Part shown: one piece after another, positions 32,450 through 42,879 of the stretch
Layout of the letters: each line of letters starts with the position of its first letter
Numbering within the stretch: position 1 is the stretch's first letter
Assembly (NCBI RefSeq): GCF_023856365.1
Contig: NC_064539.1
Coordinates: forward strand, 17,588,019-17,652,018
From: Brienomyrus brachyistius
Lineage: Eukaryota; Chordata; Actinopteri; Osteoglossiformes; Mormyridae
DNA: 64,000 nt
Direction of reading: 5' to 3'
The notes under the pieces: generated by a model
What the model saw: only the letters and a program-made list of their open reading frames with translations
Database searches by the model: none
What the model was told of the DNA's origin: nothing
Program-made: the position numbers and the translations under genes

Positions 32450-35060
32450 ATAAAATATCTATAATCAGGCATAGATGTTTAGGCATCAAATAGTTAGGGT
32501 TAAGGTTAAGTGTTTGTCTATATATGCACATTCTATATTACAATGTGTCAAAGTTACTGTATACAGAATAGGTATTAAACATAAAGTTAAGTTTAGGAGT
32601 TAGATTGTTATGGTTGTATCTGTATTAGTCTATGTTGGATTATGCTTCAAGTAGACATTAGCTGTTGTTTCCTTTGTTGTTGCTTTCTGGCTGAGGATGC
32701 ACCCATCATCCCCGGCTGACGGTACACTGAGCATGCTCAGTGCGAGCCTCCTCACAGGGCGAGCCGACAGTCGTGCTTCCTGTTAATGACTGAACAGTAT
32801 ACCATAAAGCGGAGCCTCGCAATAAGGCCACTCTGCTGCCCTTTGTCCTCGATTCCTGGAAGAGTGTGAAGGCCAGGATGCCGTAAGCAGCGTAACAGCA
32901 GAGGAAGCTCGCTAACAGGGCCGATATAATGGCGCCGAGGTTGCAGATGAGCTAAATCAATTTCACGCTGAAAACACTCGCAAGGTCAGCTGACCTCCAT
33001 CTCCCGCATTAACTGATTGAAGTACAATTATTTAAATCGTATTTAACCATAAGTTGTATTTCATCAATATTGTTAATTACTGCGTAATTTCTGCTTTATC
33101 AGTAAACTGCCACTTTGGATCGCTATTAATGCCAGCACAAACCAGGAAGTTCAAGTTACCTTTATCACTTGGCTTTGTTGTAGTTTATTACTGGATATTC
33201 TCTCGGTTTTGTGTTGTAATGTGTCACTGCGGTAATGGCACTGTTCGGGCTGGGTGTTTGCCAGCGTTAATCACGTAATGCCACCTGGGGAGACATAAAC
33301 CACCGCGGGCTCGTCGGAACCCGAACGTCACAACGTTTATTTTAGCCACGGCTCACATAGTATGGAGGGCAATCTCTGTTTAATAAATGATGCCGGTTTT
33401 CCAGAGCCGCCTCACTGTGACGTTAGCGAGAGCCTCAGCACGTAGCTGGAATCACGAAGAAGGCGCACGAGGGCAGCCCTTGGAGATACACGTGTGTGGC
33501 AGCGAGAGGAGTCGCCCTCCGGTGGCACAGGTGTGTCGGTAACCAGCTACAGCAGATCTCGGTCAGAAGGGTGTGTCTGCACTGGGACAGAAGGCACGGT
33601 TGGCATTTAAAGGGGTAGGACAGGGAGTGATGGCTTTGATCACCTGGAGGCGAGAGGCTTTTGAACTGTGATCCAAGTCCTTGAAGTGCCAGGAGACGGA
33701 GCATGGTGGTAGCTGCTTCGGAAGGGCTGCGTTTCGCTATGTGCCGCGTGGGAGCGCGGGTAGCAGCAGGCCTGTGCTGTTTTTAGGAGCTGCGTGCTCA
33801 AGTGAATCACTCCACTGAAAGACAGGCACTAGCAGGGAGACAAGCAGCAAAGAGGCAAAGCTCTGATCCCCAGCCAGCTAGACAGACAGACAGGCAGGGT
33901 GGACGTCGTAAGCGAGCTGGAGACCGTTAGCGCAGTTCTGCTCCTGCTATGTCAGGTGCCCTTGGCTATTTCCGGACGGCCTGTGGTACCGCCGAAGACC
34001 AAACGATCAATACATTCGATATCAGTTACTTTGTGTCGTCGTTTTTTCCCCCCAGCTCCTTGGCTTGTGTGTGGGTAGCCTAAGTGTCCTTTTCCTCCAT
34101 ATCATACTTAAGGAAACATGTATCCTGCGGACGGGGAATGTGTCTTATTTCAGGTCGGCAGCTTGAAGAAACGCATTGAGTGATATCATTTAGCGTTCCA
34201 GTGCTTGCATTAGCATTTAGCAATAGCACCAGTAGCTGTGATTATTCGCTAAGCATATCGGTAACATGTTCCTTACACTGTGGAGTAAGTGCTGTTAAAG
34301 GCTCAAACACTTCCATTGTTACGCAGAGACCTTAAGAAGGGTAACAACTAGCCATCATATCTATAGACCAGAGTGTTAAATAAAAAAATGCAATAAAGTG
34401 TTTAAAATGCTTGACTGTTTTGGAGTACAAATCACTGCCAAATAGAGGAAATGTGTGTAAATAAGAGACACAAAGCATATCAAATACAGATGTGGTTGCT
34501 GAATTAATTAAGAGATTGATCTCTAGTTGCTCTTTAAGGTGATGTTTCCCAGAAGGCTGAGATTTACATCATTTTGGCTGCCATGGTGTGAGATACCAGC
34601 AATGGGAGAGGACATGAAACCGAGAGGGTAACAGCCAGGCACACGCTCAGACTTTTGGGCTCAGGAATAGGATATAAAGTCCAACTTGACAAGAATGTGA
34701 CAAGCATTACATAACCTGCAGGAGTGATTACAGGTAAAAATGGGCTTGTGGTCTTTTACCCCACCGACCGAAAACTAAGAGGTAAACACCAGCAAAGCAT
34801 TTTTAGTTTTTTAGTGCTCGGTTGGCAGCATCATTGATAGCTACAGATTGCTGAACTGGCTATTTTTGACATGGAACGGTTACTAAGGTGGATTTCCATG
34901 AAAGTCTAATGGTAAGGCCTCATCTATAAGAGGCAACCGTGGACAAAAGTGCAGACTTCTTGTGTTGGTCTGACGTGCAGGACAAAAACCGTAGAGCAGC
35001 TCCACATTAGGGGCAAACGTCAAACAGAGGCATTAAGAGGCAGTTTTGCGTTATAATAAG
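32450..35060. other. Non-genic stretch
   Basis: No gene recognised. Moderately GC-rich unique blocks occur near 32,690-32,950 and 33,400-33,950, with a short (GACA)n run near 33,880. Conserved non-coding sequence cannot be judged without alignment. Confidence 0.4.
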
Positions 35061-35504
35061 CTGAAGACATGGCAGGCTGGGATCTTGCGGTTGGGTTACA
35101 CAGCATAAACCACTTACTACACCTGAAAGTGCACTTTGGCGAGGGCTGTGCTGCAGAAAGCTCTGGCGGCCACCTCATGAGTAGCGGGGGGAGAATTCAC
35201 ACGGTCAGATGCGTCACCGTTCGCCCAGATCTCGACGGGAGGACGAGCCCATGTGTGCCGCATACTGAGGGAAGCCTGTGGCTTGGAAGGCCTGCTTCTT
35301 ATCAGCCCTGCTGTAGTGCGAGCTGCCTTTCCCTGAGATGGATTAGGTGGCCTTGGAGGGGACACTAAAACGCCAATATGGACAAACTGAGGGATCCCGT
35401 TCGTCCTACGATGAAATGTTTGTACGGCGGAATCTTCCAGGATTAATACGCTCCCATCCACGGGGCAAGAACAGCCACGAAAACGTTTGATTTGCGTGAA
35501 GATG

Positions 35505-35660
35505 ATGTTAACCGCACATCGTCACTCTCCCAGTCACCAGACCTCAATCCTAATTGAACATACATGGAAACTTCTAGAACTCTGGCCTCAAGACCAGTGT
35601 TGTCCATCTCCATCAACAAAACACAAAGTGATGAAATTTCTCAGGATACGGACATATTCC
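35505..35660 (+). pseudogene. Tc1-like transposase C-terminal fragment, frameshifted
   Basis: CAGTCACCAGACCTCAATCC encodes SQSPDLNP, the conserved block around the second catalytic acidic residue of Tc1/mariner transposases. In the next frame ATTGAACATACATGGAAAC encodes IEHTWK, the continuation of that block, so a single-base frameshift interrupts it. Downstream, CCATCAACAAAACACAAAGT and TGATGAAATTTCTC match, from memory, the 3' part of a common fish Tc1 family. The DDE catalytic core upstream is not recognisable, and no terminal inverted repeats were located. It is a dead fragment that encodes nothing functional. Confidence 0.75.
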
Positions 35661-36110
35661 TTCAGCAGGGTTACAGATATTTACAGAGTCTTTACTTCCA
35701 GGAGCTTCGGAAGTATCCAGTCATGGTGACTTAACACTACATTAATACTTCTACTCTTACTTTTTCCTTCATTTTGCTGGCTACCTGTGAAAAAAACTCA
35801 TTTTGTTTTATGGCTCTGTAACATATGGCTGTTTATGTTTTAGAATATAATTAAAGACAGTCATCATCACAATCATCTTCGGGTGTGAAATAAGGTTTAG
35901 ACTTGCCTTCTGCCATACAGTAAATTACCATAATTTCAATTTCATCATATAAAATAAACACGCACCTTTGATAAAAAAAAAATGTAGAACGTATGAACTG
36001 CAGCAGTTCTGAAATCCAAGAGGTTTTCATGAGAAAAAACTTTTTGAATGTTTTCATGGACTAAATATGATTTTGGTAGTTCTCAGGGAAGAGGTGACGG
36101 ACAGATCCAA

Positions 36111-36409
36111 CCATTTTCTGTAGGCGCTTATCCTATGCAGGGTTGCAGGGGGCCTGGAGCCTATCCCAGACGCTACGGACACAAGGCAGGGAACCGCCCA
36201 GGATAGGGTGCCAACCCATCACACACCTACGGGCAATTTGGTAACTCCAATTAGCCACAGCATGTCTTTGGATTGTGGGGGGAAACCGGAGGAAACCCAA
36301 CAATGACACGGGGAAAGCATGCAAACTCCACATGCATGTAGTCGTAGCAGAGACTCGAACCCGGGTCCGAGAGCTGTGAGGCACCAGTGCTAACCAGTGT
36401 GCCACCCTG
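36111..36409 (-). mobile_element. Full-length tRNA-headed SINE, 299 bp
   Basis: Read on the minus strand it starts with CAGGGTGGCACACTGGTTAG (Pol III A-box-like) and GGGTTCGAGTC (B-box-like), a tRNA-type promoter. It continues through GGAGTTTGCATGCTTTCCCC, TTTCCTCCGGTTTCC, CCAAAGACATG, AATTGCCCGTAGG and GGGATAGGCTCCAGGCC, and ends GGATAAGCGCCTACAGAAAATGG. This is the best preserved copy in the window. The 3' end matches the tail inserted alone at 2.2 kb, implying that partner-LINE machinery mobilises the family (inference). Confidence 0.9.
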
Positions 36410-36436
36410 AATGAAGCTGTGAATTTCATTTCTCAA

Positions 36437-36560
36437 ATATTTATCCTGGAGCCTGTCCTGGGTATCTTAGGGCACACTGCAGGGGTATACGTGAGTTAAG
36501 ATCTCAGTCTATTGCAGTGTCATTGGACTACACGGGGAAACCAGAGGACCAGAGGAAACT
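36437..36560 (-). mobile_element. Degraded second SINE copy adjoining the first
   Basis: TTATCCTGGAGCCTGTCCTGG, CGGGGAAACCAGAGG and similar phrases repeat the order of the neighbouring full SINE in the same orientation, but with much greater divergence. The copy runs directly into the 37-bp minisatellite, whose first unit may derive from its end. Confidence 0.6.
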
Positions 36561-36571
36561 TATATAACAGA

Positions 36572-37273
36572 GGGAGAACACACACAAGGCAGAGCCTATT
36601 ATAGCAGCCAGTGAACACACACAAGGCAGAGCCTATTATAGCAGCCAGTGAACACGCACAAGGCAGAGCCTATTATAGCAGCCAGTGAACACACACAAGG
36701 CAGAGCCTATTATACCAGCCAGTGAACACACACAAGGCAGAGCCTATCATAGGAGCCAGTGAACACACACAAGGCAGAGCCTATTATACCAGCCAGTGAA
36801 CACACACAAGACAGCCGATTATAGCAGCCAGTGAACGCACACAAGACAGAGCCTATTAAAGCAGCCAGTGAACGCACACAAGACAGAGCCTATTAAAGCA
36901 GCCAGTGAACGCACACAAGACAGCCGATTATAGCAGCCAGTGAACGCACACAAGACAGCCGATTATAGCAGCCAGTGAACGCACACAAGACAGAGCCTAT
37001 TAAAGCAGCCAGTGAACACACACAAGACAGAGCCAATTATAGCAGCCAATGAACACACACAAGACAGAGCCTATTATAGCAGCCAGTGAACACACACAAG
37101 ACAGAGCCTATTATAGCAGCCAGTGAACACACACAAGACAGCCGATTATAGCAGGCAGTGAACACACACAAGACAGAGCCTATTATAGCAGCCAGTGAAC
37201 ACACACAAGACAGAGCCTATTCCAGCAGCCAGTGAACACACACAAGACAGAGCCTATTATAGTAGCCAGTGAA
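36572..37273. repeat. 37-bp minisatellite, 19 copies
   Basis: The unit contains AGCAGCCAGTGAACACACAC followed by AAGGCAGAGCCTATTAT; 19 copies can be counted. Variants: the first six copies have AAGGCAG and the later ones AAGACAG. Several units are 3 bases shorter (ACAGCCGATTATAG). Some carry AACGCAC instead of AACACAC. The grouped distribution shows that blocks of units, not single units, were duplicated. Confidence 0.97.
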
Positions 37274-37279
37274 GCAACC

Positions 37280-39540
37280 CTTTGAAAAAATAATTAAGTG
37301 ATCTGTTCACATACAGAGTCCAATTTGGTCACAGTTTATGAGATAATTTACATGTTTGTATTTTTTGGAATCACAGTAAATTTGTTATGCATGCAAAATC
37401 CACTTCATTCAGGTTTTTTAAATTCAGATTTAATTTACCCTGAGTGTGGTTTCACAGTGAGTCTGGAGCTGGGTTGTTTGCGCTAAATTACACGTTGCAT
37501 TTAAAGTGGAGTAGTCATCAAAAGCCATCTCTTCCATAATGACACCGTACCCCACAGCAAGTCTCAACCTGCGTCTCTGCAGCGACAGAGAAGTGACAGA
37601 ACTGCAGGGGATGCTGCAAAACAAACGGCGGGGGGAGAGACGGAAAGTCCTTCATGTTAACTTCCTAAGATGTCGCATCCCTCACTGCAAGCGGAAGCAG
37701 CTAGATGCCATTATTACAATTCATCCGAGCTGAATTCCATCTCACAGTGTCCGTGCCGGCAGCCTGCAGGTACAGGAAGTACCATCCCAAAATAATGTCC
37801 CTCATCTGCTGTGCATCTATTACGGCACAGAATAAGGTTTTTGACACGCTTGAAGTGGAGCATGAACTCTCCTGAAAAATGTTTCACACTTAAATATTTA
37901 ATATTTTACCAGTAAATCTTTTATGTCCAACCCAAAGATCCATATAGCAAGTGTGTAATGCGCACATTTTTAATTCCACTGACTGGAATCTGACCTTGTG
38001 TAAGATGTGTTTATGTTTTTTTTAAAGATATTATTGTTTTATTACTTTGTCGAATGTGAGAACTATATATTACCTGATTTTTACGTATGAGACAAATTTC
38101 TGCAATGGACTAATACGTTCAATTTATAAAGAGCTTTTCAAGAACCAAAAGACTCCTTTAATAGATGAGAAAACGACTGAAAACACTGAGAAGAAGAAGA
38201 CGCAGTGTTTCGATAGTTTGTAGACACAATTAGGTTATACAAATAGATATGAAGGATGATGTAAGAGAGAGCAAACAGGTCAGACAATGCTAGCCGAGCA
38301 CAGAGGGCACCAATCGGCAACTGCACGAAGGGTGAACGTTCTCCTTGCCGCATGCGAACACGGCAGGGACATCTGTATTCCTCACACAGGGAGCCAGGGG
38401 CAAGAATGAACACACAACCCAGAAGATGAGAGGTTACTGTCCTGCCTTCATGCTTCTATAACGCACATAAAAGTCATTATTGCATAAAGGGGGCGTGTTC
38501 ATTTAGGCAGTTTAATCTGTAGGTACAGAGATGCAGGCTGAGATGCTCAAACTCATCATGAACTGATGAGTGAGTGAAACACACCGTTTGACGTTGAAGC
38601 TCAGGCTTCAATCAGTATCTTCTTCATTCGCATACCATGACACCGTGTATACTGCAGAAATTGTGAATTTGCAGGGATCTCTGGCGGATGTGTAAATAGT
38701 TCCCCCACACGAGTTTATTTTAAACGTATAAATTATGGCTGTAGTTAGAAAACTGAGGTAAAACAAGTAGTAAAAGGTTTCTCGAAAATCAGAAAGACAA
38801 TCAGGCCTGTCTGACTGATGCCGACTGGCCAACTTGTATGTAAATAAAATACATTGTATTTCTGTGTTTTGGTGTGTAGCTATACAGAGTTACGCTAAAC
38901 AGGTGTGTAAGACTTGCTCCAGGGAGAAACAACAAATGCATAGAAATGGAAGGTAGAATAGGGTCATTATTGGGTACAGGGGGGAGACGGGCTTGTGTTG
39001 GGGGGGGGGGGGGGGGACCCAAAAAGAGGTCACTGTACTGGCATCAGTAGCAGGGGCGAAAAAATACAGGAAAATGGGAATATGAGCATGGAAGAGGCCG
39101 GCATGCGGGTCTAAATCCCAATCAGAAAGATCTTTTTGGTCAAGTAATTTCGATTATACAATGAATTTTCTTGGTGGGTGTGACCTGCTGTAATATAAAG
39201 CATGCAAGACAATTTCAAGACAATTTACAAATATGCACGCATGAAATTTTACACATATTTGAAGACTGCCCTGCCCTACAATCAGAAGCAGCATAACATA
39301 CAAATAAAACTAACTAAGTAACTAAGAAAACAAACAGAACGTTTGGCAGAGTTATAGGCTGTTGTTAGGAGACCAGCTTCTGTTGATGAGGGACACTGTT
39401 ATGACAAAGAAACCTGTGTCCCTGTGTCAAGTGGATTTCGCTGAAACACAGTTCAGTTTCATGTGACTGTGTCACCTGACTTCATCCCTTCTCATTCATT
39501 CATAACCCTCCACACCTCCTCCATCATCAGGGACTAAGTA
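37280..39540. other. Non-genic stretch with poly(G) at 39,000-39,016
   Basis: No gene is seen. A segment at 38,115-38,170 vaguely resembles the AATTTATAAAGAGCTTTTCA phrase of a common fish repeat. A 17-G run occupies 39,000-39,016. Confidence 0.45.
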
Positions 39541-39548
39541 TTTGATTA

Positions 39549-40850
39549 GATACAAACTGGGACTCAGATTGTAATACTATGATACACACTGGGACTCAGA
39601 TTGTAATACCAGGATACAAGCTGGGACTCAGATAGTAATACCAGGATACAAACTGGGACTCAGATTGTAATACCAGGATACAAGCTGGGACTCAGATAGT
39701 AATACCAGGATACAAGCTGGGACTCAGATAGTAATACCAGGATACAAGCTGGGACTCAGATAGTAATACCATAATACAAACTGGGACTCAGATTGTAATA
39801 CCATAATACAAACTGGGACTCAGATTGTAATACCAGGATACAAGCTGGGACTCAGATAGTAATACCAGGATACAAACTGGGACTCAGATAGTAATACCAG
39901 GATACAAGCTGGGACTCAGATAGTAATACCGGGATACAAGCTGGGACTCAGATAGTAATACCGGGATACAAACTGGGACTCAGATTGTAATACCAGGATA
40001 CAAGATGGGACTCAGATAGTAATACCATAATACAAACTGGGACTCAGATTGTAATACCAGGATACAAACTGGGACTCAGATTGTAATACCAGGATACAAG
40101 CTGGGACTCAGATAGTAATACCATAATACAAACTGGGACTCAGATTGTAATACCAGGATACAAGCTGGGACTCAGATAGTAATACCAGGATACAAACTGG
40201 GACTCAGATTGTAATACCAGGATACAAGCTGGGACTCAGATAGTAATACCAGGATACAAGCTGGGACTCAGATTGTAATACCATGATACAAACTGGGACT
40301 CAGATTGTAATACCATGATACAAACAGGGACTCAGATTGTAATACCAGGATACAAGCTGGGACTCAGATTGTAATACCATGATACAAACTGGGACTCAGA
40401 TTGTAATACCAGGATACAAACTGGGACTCAGATTGTAATACCAGGATACAAGCTGGGACTCAGATAGTAATACCAGGATACAAGCTGGGACTCAGATAGT
40501 AATACCGGGATACAAACTGGGACTCAGATTGTAATACCAGGATACAAGAGGGGACTCAGATAGTAATACCATAATACAAACTGGGACTCAGATTGTAATA
40601 CCAGGATACAAGCTGGGACTCAGATAGTAATACCAGGATACAAGATGGGACTCAGATAGTAATACCGGGATACAAACTGGGACTCAGATTGTAATACCAG
40701 GATACAAGATGGGACTCAGATAGTAATACCGGGATACAAACTGGGACTCAGATTGTAATACCAGGATACAAGATGGGACTCAGATAGTAATACCATGATA
40801 CAAACTGGGACTCAGATAGTAATACCGGGATACAAACTGGGACTCAGATC
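39549..40850. repeat. 32-bp minisatellite, about 41 copies
   Basis: The 32-base unit contains TGGGACTCAGATTGTAATAC and CAGGATACAAAC. Two main unit types differ at two linked sites: ACTGGG...GATTGTAAT and GCTGGG...GATAGTAAT. They often alternate, so part of the array behaves as a 64-base dimer. Minor variants are CATAATAC, CATGATAC, CGGGATAC and AGATGGG. The last few hundred bases are dominated by the AGATGGG and CGGGATAC types, showing local homogenisation. Confidence 0.97.
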
Positions 40851-40859
40851 AAGTCCAGG

Positions 40860-41320
40860 CTCTGATTTTTTTTTTCAGCTGAATGCTATTTATATTGATT
40901 TGAACGTCGCCATCAGAGCGAGATATTTTGGGGAGAGGTGTGAAGCAGAAAATAGAGGATGAGAGACAGGTTCTATGCTCAGGGCCCCAGGCCAAAGAGA
41001 CTGGTTGGATGATACGAGCTAATAACGACAATGCTGCTGTTGGGAGTGATTACCATATTCCCAGAGCCCGCCATATTAACACTGCATCACTGCTGCTTAA
41101 CACAGCAGCTCCTGCAGAGCCCTCGTGAATAATGATAGAGTCGGTACTACCAGGGTGATCTACACCTGATATACCTCCATTAAGATGTGACTAACAGCTC
41201 CGACTGGTAGGTCCTCTATCCCTGAATGCACGCAAACAAAATTCACATCATCATTCAGCTACGGAGGAAACATCCACGTTTAGTCACGGAACGCTTTATG
41301 TTTAACGACATACTTGACGA
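40860..41320. other. Non-genic spacer between minisatellite and SINE
   Basis: Unique sequence with a T run near 40,867. No gene is recognised. Confidence 0.4.
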
Positions 41321-41324
41321 GGGG

Positions 41325-41515
41325 GAAGGTCACCTGGTCAGAGACCACTGCTTATGGCTCGAACGTCATGGATTCAAGTCCGATGGCCAAGAGGATCACC
41401 AGATCACCGCTGAAGGAGGCCCTCGACCCCACTGCTCCAAGGACACCAGCTGACTCTGCTCTCTGATCCTCACTTGCACATCACCTGGGACAAAGGTGTC
41501 TGCTAAATAGATGTC
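41325..41515 (+). mobile_element. tRNA-derived SINE with GTCTGCTAAATAGATG tail
   Basis: A head with GGATTCAAGTCC (B-box-like) at about 41,370 is followed by CTGCTCCAAGGACACC and then GGGACAAAGGTGTCTGCTAA. The phrase ACAAA-G-GTCTGCTAAAT ends many teleost SINEs. A second, more degraded piece of such a tail (GGACAAAAGCATGTGCTATA) is present at 54,886-54,906. Confidence 0.75.
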
Positions 41516-41900
41516 AATTTTGGCAACACTTGAACAGGTGAACGTCAAATAAAACATCAAGAAAAACCAGATGTACGTAAGAGTGTCTGGATCAGTGGAA
41601 TGTTGTGAATCCAGTGAATCCAGAAGCCTCAACTAGAAGAATAAGGAGCCAAAAACATGAAGGACAACAAAAGTTCCCAGCAGTGCATAATGAAACGTGC
41701 CTTAAAATCAGACTAACCTCTGTCTGACGCTTTACTTAAGTACACCATCCATTGGATTGGATACTCCGAGGCCGAACTCTGGACCTTAATGAGAGCGAGT
41801 CCTAGTGGAAAGATAACAGATTGCACACACGCACATCGGCAGGAGGTGAGAGGGAACGCGACAACTTCGCACCAGATGAATAGAGAGAGGAAGCCTTGGA

Positions 41901-41957
41901 TGATGCAGTGTCAGGAGGGATGGGGGATGCAGTGTCAGGAGGGATGGGGGATGCAGC
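41901..41957 (+). repeat. 25-bp tandem duplication
   Basis: A unit beginning GATGCAGTGTCAGGAGGGAT occurs twice plus a third partial copy. Confidence 0.9.
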
Positions 41958-42070
41958 AACATCTTTTCGGCATGTTCTGAGTAGAGAGGAATGGAGAGAA
42001 CAAACATATCAGAGAAAAAACAAAAAGCGCAACCCAGATGCAGGCAAACATGCACACACATACACAGAGG

Positions 42071-42385
42071 ATTGTAATTATATCTTTGTGGGAACTGTCC
42101 ATTCATTTCAATGGGGAAAACTCTAATCCCAGCATGACAACCTTAACCCCTACGAGCCCTAACCTTAACCATAAGTAACCAAACAATATACGAGACTTTT
42201 GGCATTTTTAGTTTTTTGATTGCGTCCACAGATCTTTGTAGGGACCTGAAAAATGGTCCCACAACATGAAAATAATAGGTTTTTATCACATTGTGGGGGC
42301 CATTTGGTTGTCATGATGTGATATAAAGCTAATCCAAAGACACACACACACATACATACACACACGCATACACACACACACAGGC
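42071..42385 (+). mobile_element. Unclassified interspersed repeat ending in (CA)n, copy 1
   Basis: It begins TTGTAATTATATCTTTGTGG, contains CCATTCATTTCAATGGGG, TTTTTAGTTTTTTGATTGC and AGGTTTTTATCACATTGTGG, and ends ATAAAGCTAATCC followed by CA repeats. The same blocks in the same order occur at 53.7 kb. Compared with that copy it has about 80 extra bases in the middle, including CCCTAACCTTAACC words. Its TGTGGGGACC/GGTCCCCACA arms suggest short internal inverted repeats. I cannot assign a family. Confidence 0.75.
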
Positions 42386-42639
42386 AAATGGTTGATCTCC
42401 TATCAGACATCTGGTATATGGATTGCAGAAAGGTCAAAGCTGACTATACATAATGAAGACTTCACTACAGTTTTCAGAGCGCTGGGAAGCCTGCTTACAT
42501 CATCACAAGGATGTCAGAAGGTGGAGAGAAACCAGCTTTGTAATTTGGAGAATTCTTCATATGACAAACAAATGACCGATTAGCAATGTTTTAATGACAT
42601 GTAACACTTTAAGCATTGTGATTTTCCATTGTTATCTTC

Positions 42640-42875
42640 CAGCTGTTATTCAGGGTGTTAGAGGTAGCCCAGTCAACACGTGAGGACAAACTGTATGGGA
42701 CGCCAATCCATCAGAAGACAAAGAACAATTTCAAAATGTCAATTACCCTAACCGTGCGTCTTTGGACTGCAGGAGAAAACACAATGTCCACACATACGGA
42801 AGAGGTGTGACCTTCAGGCCCCCACCCCGAGACCTACGAGGCGACAGTGAGGCAGCGTATCACGCACCGTCTGAG
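42640..42875 (-). mobile_element. Diverged SINE copy (GGATAAGCGG-tail family)
   Basis: On the minus strand the order is a head CGGTGCGTGATACGCTGCCT, then a central CAGTCCAAAGACGCACGG and GGTAATTGACATTTTGAAAT, then CTGATGGATTGGCGTCCC. These correspond to the head, centre and 3' half of the 36.1 kb SINE. It is old and heavily mutated. Confidence 0.7.
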
Positions 42876-42879
42876 TATC

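Noticed and set aside
36572..40850. Possible CRISPR-like arrays of regularly spaced repeats
   Set aside because: The 37-bp and 32-bp units are contiguous with no unique spacers, and the surroundings are vertebrate DNA. They are minisatellites.
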